This document shows, one piece after another, positions 24,001-33,838 of a stretch of DNA of 64,000 nt. The stretch comes from Himantopus leucocephalus (lineage: Eukaryota; Chordata; Aves; Charadriiformes; Recurvirostridae): positions 62,864,550 through 62,928,549 of the forward strand of contig RSEF01000001.1 of assembly GCA_003993805.1 (NCBI GenBank), given 5' to 3'. The position numbers and the translations under genes are program-made. Position 1 is the stretch's first letter. The number at the start of each line of letters is the position of its first letter. The notes beneath the pieces are model-generated. The model was not told where the DNA came from. It ran no database searches and saw nothing but the letters and a program-made list of their open reading frames with translations.

Positions 24001-25985
24001 CAGCACCAGTTCTTATTTTGGTTCTGAAACCCCGAATTTCCAGCAAGCTGCTTTTTTGGCTGGCTTGGGTTGATTGAGTCGGTAGAGAGACAGATGTAGG
24101 TGGATAATGGGGAGAGGGGGTGGTAAGTGGCAGAGCTATTGCCTTAGCGAGAGGGAAGGATGCCGTGTAAGTACTGCCAGTCCCCATTCAGTGAGCAAGT
24201 GGTGAGTCAGGGGCAGATACTGAGTCAGCAAGAAGGCGGACGGGTAGGTGGGTGGGTAGAGCACCCTGGCTAGCTCAGTACAGACCACTCAGCCACACCG
24301 CTGCGCTCAGCTCCCCGCGGGAAAGCTGCAGGCAGTGGTTCAGGCTACTGCATCCCGGTTTCTCCCCTTCCCCTGCAATTCCCTGAGCTGCCTTTCTGAG
24401 CCAGTGGGGCTTCAGAGAGGGCCCCTGACCATGGCCTCTGGTGGGCACGTTTTTTCCTGACATGTTTATGATCCTGCTTGCAAACACTGCCTCTCTGCGA
24501 GGTGTGGTAGTAAAAGAAGAGGAATGAAAACAGCTGATGAAGGTAGAGAGAGCCCTTCGTCCTGTCTCACCCCAAAGATATCGCTCGTGCAGTCAGGAAG
24601 CTGGTGAAAGGTAGGAGGGGGTAGAGAGAAAAGAAAGAAAAAAAGAAATGAGGTAGAAACGAGAGTGAGAGAGAGAAAATATTTGCGAGATGAAAAGAAA
24701 TTACCATACGGCAGGATCCTGTTATTCAACCTAATTTTCAAAGGACTGCAGCTGTCGCACTGAGATAATCTGTTAATTATAACAGTCATTGTGTTTTGGC
24801 AATGGAAGAAAAAAACAGGCTCTAAACAAGGCAAGGTAGTGGGGAAAAGAGAGGGGAGGCACGGCTGTGTCAAAATGCATGTCAGATGTTAGTTTGAAAT
24901 ATAGGTGGGCGAGCTGGCCGGGAGGACGGCCCCTCCCCAGCTGGGCTGAGCTGTGCCTGGGGGTGGAGGATGGAGGGAAGGTGGAAGCAGCCATATGGAA
25001 ACATAATGTCTTATCCAGCATGGGGCTACTCCTCTTGCTGAATCCAGGCACACATTGACCAGAGAAAGAGCTTTGAGGGGCTGAAGTATTCCCATTAGTC
25101 CATGCTGCCACAGTATTTCACTCTTGGGTCACCTCAAACAGCTTCTCCATGTCTCCCCACACCTTCCCTCTGCTTCTGCCTCACACCAGACCAGGACTGC
25201 ATCTGCTGTATTTGAACCACCATCGGTAACAGCTTCTGGTTGACTCTCCATTTGCAGGAAACCTGAGCACAGGGGCTGACCTATCCTTTGACTTCTTGCA
25301 GACTAATGACTTGGGGTAATGACATGTGACTGTCGGAGATAGCCTGGCTGGGAAGGCCACGCAAGGGCAGCTCCTTCCTCTCACTGGAATGGTGTCTTGA
25401 CCTCTGGAGTTTTCATGCTGGAGTTGTACTGGGGTGGCTGCTTGTTCTACTTGGAGAGAGGTCTCGCTGACAGTGAGGGAACCTCTTTCAAATGGCCGCC
25501 CAGTGGAGGGTTGGCTGGAAGGCGAGAGCATGTTGAAGGATGCTGGAATGCCAATGCTTGTGCTGTTTGTAGGCCTGGAGGTATCCTCCGCAGGACGACG
25601 GGCCACCAGTGCACCTTGTGAAGTGCTTGCTACTCTCAGCCAGCCCAGGACCTGTGTGATTCCTTAGGCTCTGAGTCTCTCCACCAAGAGACAGTAGTGA
25701 GCTGTAATGCAAGAACTAACCCCCTTCACGCCCCTTCCCTGCTGTACCTGCAGCACAGGGGGCACTCCAAACTGGCATCGCTGGGTTGTTGGGGATGTAT
25801 TTAGCATCCAGAAATACTAGAGGTATGCTTGGTTTGAGTGAGGGCATCTCTTAAATAGCTTGTGGACCTGCCATTCACAGCCAGCCTAGTGAAAGCCAGG
25901 AGCTGCTGTTGTAGGAAATAGGGCGTCAAGGCCAGCACTGGACAGCAGAGGCGTCACAGTGACCCTGAGGGGATGGGGGTCTTTG
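21006..25985. other. Gene-free stretch
   Basis: No supported gene. AT-rich parts occur at about 21700-22430 and 22790-23170. The 22440-23390 part is purine-rich on the plus strand. A GA-rich patch lies at about 24600-24690. A possible regulatory block at 24695-24800 is listed separately. All open frames are short and unlike known proteins. Confidence 0.5.
24695..24800. promoter_or_regulatory. AT-rich block with near-palindrome, candidate conserved element
   Basis: It contains the near-palindrome CTGTTAATTATAACAG (about 24770-24785), with a central TAATTA homeodomain core, in a non-repetitive AT-rich setting between GA-rich and GC-rich DNA. The look is that of a homeodomain-responsive enhancer, but no functional evidence can be read from one genome. 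Confidence 0.2.
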
Positions 25986-25989
25986 CAGT

Positions 25990-26850
25990 GACATCACATA
26001 CAACCCAAGAATTTCTCCTGGCCTCATGCCGGACATGCTGCCCTCCCCTGCAGCAGTGCCCTGCACACAAACAGAGCCAGTGCTCCCACCCTGCTCCCTC
26101 CAGCAGCTCCCTCCCACGCACCCAGAACCCCCCACTCCTGGCCTGGTACCTGCGGCAGCTCACACATGCACTCATGCAGAGCTGCCACTCTGTCCCTTTC
26201 CCCCTGACAGCTCGCAGAGAGCAGGGGTCATCCCCTGTCCCCTACAGCAACTCCCTCTCACACACACATGCCAGCCCTCACATACTGTTCCCTACGGTGA
26301 TTCACGTCGGGGAACACATATACAGAAGGAGTGGTCCCACCCCTTTTCCTACAGCCCTTTTCCCACAGCCCTTTTCCCATACACACACTCACACAACCAT
26401 GGTCGTCTCCCGTGATCCACGCATGCCCACGCGCAGCCCGCGCTCCCACCCTACGGCGCCTCACACACAGCCAACACTCCCACCCCTTTCTCCACGGTGA
26501 CTGCTTCATGCAAACACACATGCGCACACGCACACACTCACAACCGGCGCTTTGCCTGGTTCCCCATGGCAATTCCTCCCCCCAACCCAGGAGTCAGTGC
26601 TCATTCTCTGCTTCACAGAGTGATTAACCCACATGCACACCCGGCCCGCGCATCCACCCCTTCACCTATAGCAACTCCTCCGCATATACTCCCCCTCCGC
26701 CTACACTGCCACCCCTTTCTCTACAGTGACTCACCCCCGTGCACACCCAGGCACGTGCCCAGGCAGAGACAGTCTTGCTGTTGCGCTCCCGATGGCAAGT
26801 CCCTACAGACAGCCACACAGAGCCCACGCTCCCTCCCCATTGCCATCAGG
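25990..26850. repeat. Degenerate CA-rich minisatellite, period about 50 bp
   Basis: A loosely conserved anchor like CCCTACAGYRACTC, usually followed by a CACACA-rich segment and then CTCCCACCCC, recurs along the plus strand. By hand the anchors fall near 26051, 26101, 26153, 26206, 26245, 26295, 26352, 26411, 26454, 26495, 26567, 26618, 26669, 26724, 26793 and 26840, mostly 40-60 bases apart. About sixteen diverged units fill about 0.85 kb. Unit lengths are not multiples of three, and the Pro/His-rich open frames across it (for example 25973-26500) shift phase, so I do not call a protein. Confidence 0.6.
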
Positions 26851-28365
26851 AATTATTTCTAAGCCTTTCTACTGCCTCGTGTCTGGGCTCATGGGATGAC
26901 ACCAAGGGTGATGATGTTTCCCAGGCCCCTCTCTCCCCTGGAGGGAGAGTGATGAAGGCAGCTTTGTTGCTGATAATATTTTTTATGGACCCTGTAATCT
27001 CTTGACATCCTCTTCTACTTGGAGAAGGCTGTTCCCCAAGCCTACCCCCATGCACACGCTCCTGTGGGCTGCTGCCGCGGGCTGTCTGGGTGGAGCTGGC
27101 TTCATGCAAATCCCCCTTAATCTTCAATAATCATATTAATATAAAAGGTAACCATTTCACTTTGGAAAACAAAGGTGGTTCTCTGGCCTGCCAGGGAACC
27201 ACTGGCATATGAAAGACCTTTCTGCCAGTATTTATCACTCTAAAATAAGATTTACGCTTCTAAAGCTCTCTCTTTTCTTTCATGCTTCTGAGCTGCTTCA
27301 TTTTTCTCCCCTGAGCTTTCCCATTCTCTCTTTCTTGCTGCCTAACAAATTAGGCATCTAATCGCTGTTGGGGAGGCGCGATGGGAGAGCAGGGGTTTTA
27401 CATACAGCATCGTGTTGCTTTTTTTTCATGGTTAGTCTTTAAGCTGTTTGGCCCAGCAAAGGTTTATAGTCAATGGCTGTGCATTTGCATGAACCTGGGT
27501 GCACGTATATGGCAGTCGGTAACTTCAGGTTAACACTTGAACTCTTCCCATGCCCCGAACTGGCCAAAGGGCAGGACTGCAGAGCAGCATGTCCTTGGGG
27601 AAGTCCTACAGCCTGTATTCCAGCCCTCTGCCCCTTCCTCTGTGCGGGGCCCCATCGTTGCTGGCTGGAATTTGAGTGCTGTGAGCATCCTTGCCACAGT
27701 GTCCTGCGAGAAGCAGCTGAAATCCTGTGTGGTTTTGTGGGCCTCCTCACTGCAGTATCCTGCTGGGATCCTAGCGCTTTGGGCTTCCTTGTGCCAGGAA
27801 CAGCTGGAGTTTGGGAGCCGTGAGCTTCCTCCCCACTCATGACAGGGCCAGCCCAGCTTTCAGAGGGATGATTTTTCTCCCAGCAGGCACTGTGGATTTG
27901 TATGTGGTGAAATGAACCTGCCCAGAGTTGAACCACAAGATTTCTGTTGCGGCAGCACTCTGCCAAAACTTACAGAGCCTCTAACCCACCCTTCAGCAGG
28001 ACCCAGGATACCAGTTCAACCCCTGTAAGGGATGAAGGCTTTGTCTGCTTAGTGACATGAAAACACCTTTTGTTGCATGACTTTCTAGGGTGGCTCTACA
28101 GCTTTTTTTTTTTTCTTTTTATGTTTCTGCCTAAGCCAGCTCCTCTGTCTTCTAGATTTTTGAAGCTACAGGGCCAATTTCAAACAAATGTAACATTGGG
28201 ATGGATCTCAGAGATGCTGTGATCTTATGTGTTTCATGAAAATAGAGGGATAAATTAGAGAAGAGAGAAAACGAGAGAGAAACCTTCACAGAGCCCCATT
28301 AAAGGAAAGAGTGCTGTGTGAGCTCAACCCTTGGTGGATATCAGGGAAGCTGCAGTAGAAGACAT
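26851..28365. other. Gene-free stretch
   Basis: An AT-rich part (27110-27430) contains a short perfect-looking hairpin, listed separately. The rest is ordinary sequence with a poly(T) near 28101. No exon or transposon is recognised. Confidence 0.5.
27175..27202. other. Strong short inverted repeat (hairpin)
   Basis: Arms of 12 bases (GTGGTTCTCTGG and its near-perfect complement) flank a four-base loop. The only non-Watson-Crick position would be a G-U pair in RNA. It is shorter than a typical microRNA precursor and extends little beyond the 12 pairs, so I call only the structure. Confidence 0.5.
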
Positions 28366-28398
<33 letters not shown>

Positions 28399-28414
28399 TA
28401 CACACACACACACA
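28366..28414 (+). repeat. (TC)n(CA)n compound microsatellite
   Basis: About twelve TC units run straight into about twelve CA units with one interruption (ACATAC). Likely polymorphic in length. Confidence 0.95.
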
Positions 28415-31400
28415 AATGTCTTCCCTGTCACAAAATGACAGGTTATCAGGCTTCCTGCTCCTCTTCTCTTGGTCCAAAACTTCTCAGGGCTTCTGGAGGA
28501 CCTCGGGGCACAGCCATAGGCTCTTTGCTGCATGACTTGATGGTAACTCCTGCAATAAACGGGAACATCCCTGGAAGCAGCGGGGCTGAGAGGAAAGGGG
28601 CTGCTGTTGTGTCAGGGCCACACCTGTGCTGCGAGCTTCTCCCGTGGCACTGTCCTTTCATCACAGCCAGGGGCAAAAGCAAGGACCATCTCTGGGTGGT
28701 GATTTGAAGCAGCTGCAGTGATGCTCACACCAGTGTGTATTACAGTAACTATCCAGCAGGTGTGGAGAGTCCCTTCAAATAAGGCACCAGCTCCCACTAC
28801 TAAGCACCCCTGAGAAAGGCCCCTTTTTTTTGGAAAGTGGTTGGAGAAATCTTGGAAGGACCTTGAAGCCAAGAGTGGGGAGGCAGAGCCCCTTGGAGAC
28901 GGTGTTTGCACTCTGAGGCCCGCCAGGAGCAGGCAGCGCACTGAGCTGGGATGAGGGCTGATGCCCAACTGCAGCACAAAGCGTAAGAAAGCAGCAGGAG
29001 CTTTGGCCTGGTTTCGGGGTGTCCCCAGAGGAGCCAAGAGTGTTTGGCAGTTTTTTAATGCATACATTTCTAATGGGAGGCTCTTAGCACCGTTTAAGCA
29101 ATGGTAGAATTAAGTGCTGGCTTTTCCAGTGCACTGGGCCCCAGGAGGACAAGGTTGACAAGATCAGAATTTCAGGCCCAAATTGCTGCTCTATGTGGCT
29201 TTTCTGGTTGCCTTTTTACACTGTGGCCCCTAGGCCTTGTAGCCTCTCTCACTCAAGGTCCTTCCACTCCTTCAGCCCGCAGCTTATCTCTGTCCCTTAT
29301 ATCATGCCTGTCCACACTTTCAAGTGGTTGTATTTTAATCTGCCCTTGTACCTGGCCATCTAACTAGTGACTGTACTCCTGTGTCTTTCCCTATGCTACC
29401 TTGATGCCGGAGCCAAAGGGTTGTCTGTTGCTATCAGGACATCCAGCTCCTGACTCAAATTTGGGGCTCTCCCCCCTTCATTTCTCCCTCGCTGCTCTCT
29501 CCTCTGAACAGGAGAACCATCCCTGTGGTCTTCTGGTCTTCTCCAAACATTCTGGTGCAAAGAAATGCCAATAAAATTGATGCATCCATTAGCAGGGAAT
29601 AAACCAGAGGGAAATCGTTGGGAGCTTGGAGCTGATGGGTTGACTTTGTGCCAGCCAAGGAGGGTACAGCCATTGATGGGCACAATGCCACTACTGTTCC
29701 TTGATGCTCTTGTATACATGAGGATGGCGAGGAGCCAAAGGCACATTGTAAGAGCTATCTTGGGTTACACTGAAGAGTGGTGGAACCCTACAGCCGGGTA
29801 GGCCCAGCACATGGGGGTGGTGACCTTGCACCTGCCCTGTAAAACAGATCCCGTGTCCCTTCCTCGGCTCTTCTCTGGGCTGGAGTTGCTTGCCCTTGCT
29901 CTCCGTGCCCACCCTCCACCCCTGCATCTTCTTGCTCTGTTGCCTGAGAAGCAAGGGAGGGAAACAGCCAACTCCACTGTCAGCACCTTTCAGGCCAGCA
30001 AAAAGGACAGAGTGTTGCTTCCTTGTGTTGTTGGACTCCAACGCTATCTGATTTATGTTCCTTTGGCTCTAGACTGTTGAGGGAGGGCACGGTGCTGACG
30101 CCCATCCCTGGCCTCCCCTTGCCTGTGAATTGCCAGTTTCAGGGAGTAGCTGCTCCCTAAACAGCAGAGGGTGGCTGTGGTGGAGCTGGAGACCGGGACT
30201 CCTACGGCATTGCTGTGGCAGGGACTAACGGTACTGGGCTGAGCTGAAATGGGGTCCTGGGCCACGGGCAGGGGTGGAGGAGGCCACAGACTGTGCTGGC
30301 CTCTGGGCCCTTAAAACCAGTGTGATATCAGGGAGACAGGAGCCATTGGGGGAAGAATAGCAGGGTCTGCATATTTCTTGTACATAGCCAGTTTGGAGAT
30401 CCAAGGTGACCAACGAGTTTGGCTTGATGAATAGCTTGGACCTTTCTTTGGCCTGTAGCTGAGGCAAGGTTGCACAGCCAAGGTGGGAGATAGACAGGAA
30501 GCAGATCTTCTCTGCATGGTCCCCTTGTTTTTGACACATAGCAAGGATAAACACCACCTTCATTTCCATCCATCCCCTAACCCAGCCACCTCTTTCCTTT
30601 CCAGGCTGCTAGGACATCTCCCCTTCCAAGCTCTGTCTGTGCTGCCCTAGTGCAGCTCCCTGAGTGGGATGGGGTGGCTCTCAGTGATTGCTGGGGCTGC
30701 TGGAGAGGAACATGGTCCTGACCTCAGAGTTTGCCCCTGTACACCATGAACAAGCTACAGCAGGCAATGACGACTTCAGCACAAAATTTGGAGCAGCCTG
30801 CCCTACCAGAAGGGGTCAAAGCAAGGGGGCTGGGATGTTCCTGTATGGAGTTGGATATTGTACAGGGTATTCGGTAAGGTGAGACAGACAGACCAAAGCA
30901 TTAATGCTCAGTGAAGGATGCTGGCTAAAATCTGGGCTGAGCTTTTCACTGCTTGCTCAGGGGCTGCCCCTGGCCTCTCCTGGCATGGACATACTTTGGG
31001 CACCAATGTGCAAAAAGCATGATAGTATCTGCCACTCTTTTGTTCAGTGGAAGAGACTAGGCAAACTGAAGGAGCATTAGAGAGAAAGGTAAAGGGCCAG
31101 AGATGGTGTGGGGGATTGGCTGTATCTCTGCATTGACTCACCTCTGGAAAAGGTGGAACAGGAAAGGGGACTGGCACTGGGGAATATCAGAGGCCTGTGG
31201 GTCCCAATCTGTGGACAGCCAGATGTGCCTCCTATCTGATGCATCTGGGGAGACAGTGTCAGGAAATTATTTCTTATTGGATTATAAGGCCGAGAAACAA
31301 AGCAACAGACTGTAAAAACCTCTGCCTTCTGCTTCAGTGCTGGCTGATGCGAAGCTGAGGCAGCAGCTGGAGGCCATCATATGACAACCACAAATGACAT

Positions 31401-32409
31401 GAGTTTGGTGGCCTCAGACGATGAGCTGTGGGGAACAGAGGCTTTCTCTCTGTCTTTTCCATTGGTCTAGCTCTTCTCCCCCTCCCCTTCTCCATCTTGG
31501 CTTTGCTTTTTGGATTATTGAATATTTAAGTGTTTCTCTGTGACACTATCTCTGATCCTTTAATCCAGCTGGCCTGGTAATTCCACAGACCCAAATCAGC
31601 TCAGATTTCTCCACAGACGTAAGCCTTGTTCCTCAAGGGTTCACTCCTCCTCCATTTATCTTCCTTCATTTTATTTCTGCCCTTTGTGTCTCTGTGCTAG
31701 AAATTGGTTCAGCTTTTGCAGCAAAAGCTTCGGCGATATCTTTAGTGAGCAGCCTCCCCCCAAAATAAAAGGGGCAAGAGGGGATCTTTATTTTTCATTA
31801 ACTAAAAATCCTTTTCTCTGTTTTTTATTGTTTTCTTTCTCCTCAAAATTAAAAAAAAAAAAAAAGANAATTAAAAAAAAAAAAAAAGAGAGAGCACACT
31901 GCCCACATGTTTTATCTGCTGTATGAAATTATTTCCTCTGCGCTGCCTGAGGATACCCCTGCCAAGCTCCTGTCTCAGCACAGTGGGAGAAGGGTTGAAG
32001 CTGCAGCCAGAGGGAAGGGTGCTCCAGGCTGCCCTTCCCAGTCAGAACCAGGAGCTTGCCCAGAAGTCCAGAAATACATTGAAGCAAATGTCACTTTGCC
32101 GCTGGTTCCTGCTAGGTGTCCTGTCCCACAGAGGAGCAGTGTTTATAGCCCCTAAAGAGAGGTGGCAAAATAGGAAGGTGGAAGCACCTCTCTTTGGTGG
32201 GGGGTAAGTGGGTGATGTAGTCCAGCTCAGGACTGCTGGCTTTGCTGGGTGAGAGGCTGGAGGTTGGTATTTGACACACTGCCTACGCCCTGCCCTCCCC
32301 ACCGCCACCCCCCCAGCACGCTCAAACCAGGCTGGCTCACCTCAACAGCCTTGTCCCTGCACCAAGCGGCAGGAACAATTTTTAGAGCACAAGTAGTTAC
32401 ATGTGGCTT
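28415..32409. other. Gene-free stretch
   Basis: About 4 kb without a supported exon or transposon. The only clear low-complexity feature is the double poly(A) tract at 31850-31887. Open frames reach 151 codons (28612-29067, minus strand) and look random. Confidence 0.5.
31850..31887 (+). repeat. Duplicated poly(A) tract with one unresolved base
   Basis: Two A-runs of about 15 bases are separated by a short GA-N-AATT segment, with the N at 31868. The single N suggests that the tract length is uncertain. I see no element body upstream that would make it a retroposon tail. Confidence 0.7.
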
Positions 32410-32588
32410 TGTCGTGGTTTAGGCCAAATCGGCCACTGGGGACGTGGGGNNNNNNNNNNNNNNNNNNNNNNNNNNNNNNNNNNNNNNNNNNNNNNNNNNN
32501 NNNNNNNNNNNNNNNNNNNNNNNNNNNNNNNNNNNNNNNNNNNNNNNNNCTGACCAAAATTGGTCCGGTTTTACCTCAAACCAGGACA
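32410..32588 (-). mobile_element. Endogenous retrovirus LTR interrupted by assembly gap
   Basis: The visible ends are TGTCGTGGTTT at 32410 and AAACCAGGACA ending at 32588, so the element begins TG and ends CA on both strands. The flanks carry an exact 5-bp target duplication GGCTT (32405-32409 and 32589-32593). Five-base duplications fit an ERVL-like integrase. Read on the minus strand it starts TGTCCTGGTTTGAGG, which I associate with common neoavian LTRs, so the element is antisense to ELFN2. All but about 40 bases at each end is replaced by 100 N, so it may be a solo LTR or hide a longer provirus. No retroviral coding sequence is visible. Confidence 0.8.
32450..32549. other. Assembly gap (100 N)
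   Basis: Exactly 100 N, the conventional placeholder for a gap of unknown length. It lies wholly inside an LTR, so the repeat itself probably broke the assembly. Open frames reported through it are meaningless. Confidence 0.99.
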
Positions 32589-33175
32589 GGCTTGAATTAT
32601 TTATCCCTCTTGCATCAAGGAAGTAAGGAAACAAACAAAAAAGTGCTGGTTATTTGGGTTTTGGGTTTTTGTTTTGTTTTGTTTTTTATTTTCAGGAGGG
32701 GAGGCTTTTCTGCTTTTTCCCTATTTCATGCATTCTGTGTACATCATTTTCAGGCAGCTGAAAATCCGTGGCTTTGGCTGTGCTTGGGGCTTGCCTTTGT
32801 TTACACTAGGAGTTATGAGCCGACTGCAATAACAGCCTTTTGTTTCGCACCCTCCTCCCCTTTCCCCTTCTTCCCCCCCACCCCCCCCACTGCCTTCCCC
32901 CAGGTCCCTGCCTATGATCACGTTAGTTAAGGGAGCCCGGCTACCCTTCTGCCTGCCCCTGTGATACGAGATTATACGTCGTGAGGGTTCCCTTCTCAAA
33001 GGCTTATCAGCGTGGCAGGCAGCCCCACTCCTCCCTTGCTTGCACACACCCCCCTCAATGCTGTCTCTTCCCCATCATCTCCCTCTTCTCATGAAACCTT
33101 GCTGTCTCTACTCTCATTTCAAAGACCTCCTCCAACTGATACTTCTTCTTGTCTCCTGTGTGCTTTCTTTTCCAG
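32589..33175. other. Gene-free stretch upstream of ELFN2 exons
   Basis: It contains a T-rich GTTTT repeat patch (about 32660-32692) and a C-rich run (about 32872-32890). The last 60 bases are pyrimidine-rich and end in TTTCTTTTCCAG, a strong splice acceptor at 33174-33175. Confidence 0.5.
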
Positions 33176-33545
33176 ATTCCAGTGACAGATGGATCTCTTT
33201 CGTGCGCACTTGCTCTTTCCCTCTCTGTATTTGTGTTTTCGACATGTTTGATCTGAAGCTCTGAAGCTTCTCAGAGGGAACCTGGGAGAGAAGGAAGAGA
33301 AAGAGGAGGAACTGAGGCAGCGTGAGCGACAGAGGAGGCAGCCCTGCCTTGTTCTTCCACATCACACCGTGGAGGGATGGGGGGAGACTAGAGGGGGAGG
33401 GCTTGGGTTTGTTTTGGGGTGGATTCGGTGTGGGTGGGGGGTGGGTGGGAGGGAGGAAAGTGGAAAAGGTGGGCCAGTTGCTCAGGAGCGTCAAAGAAGA
33501 TTCATTATCCTCGGTCTGAATTTTTGTTTAGAAAAGAAGCACAAG
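33176..33545 (+). other. ELFN2: Candidate ELFN2 5' untranslated exon
   Basis: The interval is bounded by an excellent acceptor (long pyrimidine tract then TTTTCCAG, AG at 33174-33175) and a plausible donor, CAAG|GTAGTT, with GT at 33546-33547. Splicing to the acceptor at 33754-33755 would remove a 210-base intron. Alternatively there is no such intron, and the terminal exon starts at 33176 with a long 5' UTR. The interval has upstream ATGs (33188, 33243, 33377) and a strong G-quadruplex run (33432-33453). ELFN-family genes are known to have non-coding 5' exons and a single coding exon, so this fits, but no transcript evidence is available. Confidence 0.35.
33432..33453 (+). promoter_or_regulatory. 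G-quadruplex motif upstream of ELFN2 start
   Basis: Five runs of at least three G are joined by single-base loops (GGGT, six G, T, GGGT, GGGA, GGG) on the coding strand. Single-base loops make very stable quadruplexes. If this DNA is in the 5' UTR it could slow scanning ribosomes; if intronic, it could affect splicing. That role is inferred. Confidence 0.45.
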
Positions 33546-33708
33546 GTAGTTCCCTTCCAGACCAATCATCTGTGGTCATAACCTTTGCGTGTGCTGGAAG
33601 CAGATTGCACGTGTTTCCCCGTGCTCCATGCTCCTGGCTTGACCCAGAGGGCAAGAAGAAATCATGGTGATGACACCTAATAGAACTGAGGTGCTCATGC
33701 CCTTTCAT

Positions 33709-33755
33709 TACTAAACCCCCAGTTACTGCCCCTTTCTCCTCCCTCTGCCCCTTAG
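33709..33755 (+). promoter_or_regulatory. ELFN2: Splice acceptor of ELFN2 coding exon
   Basis: A branch-point-like TACTAAAC (33709-33716) is followed by a pyrimidine-rich tract and CCCCTTAG, with the AG at 33754-33755. The branch-to-AG distance of about 40 bases is typical. The exon would start at 33756, leaving 83 untranslated bases before the preferred ATG. Confidence 0.6.
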
Positions 33756-33838
33756 TTTCCTTTTGCTGTGGTCCTGCAATTTTGGGGTTGTTTTCTGTTG
33801 TGCTTTTTTTTGTCCTGATGAGGGCACCACTGCAGACC

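Noticed and set aside
25973..26500. 175-codon Pro/Ser/His/Thr-rich frame on the plus strand
   Set aside because: It runs through the 50-bp minisatellite, whose unit length is not a multiple of three; the amino-acid bias simply reflects CA- and CCC-rich repeats.
31850..31887. Poly(A) as a retroposon tail
   Set aside because: No element body upstream, no target duplication found, and the unresolved N makes the tract itself unreliable.
32342..32930. Open frames containing long runs of X
   Set aside because: They are read through the 100-N assembly gap and have no meaning; the same holds for the frames around 60174-60510.
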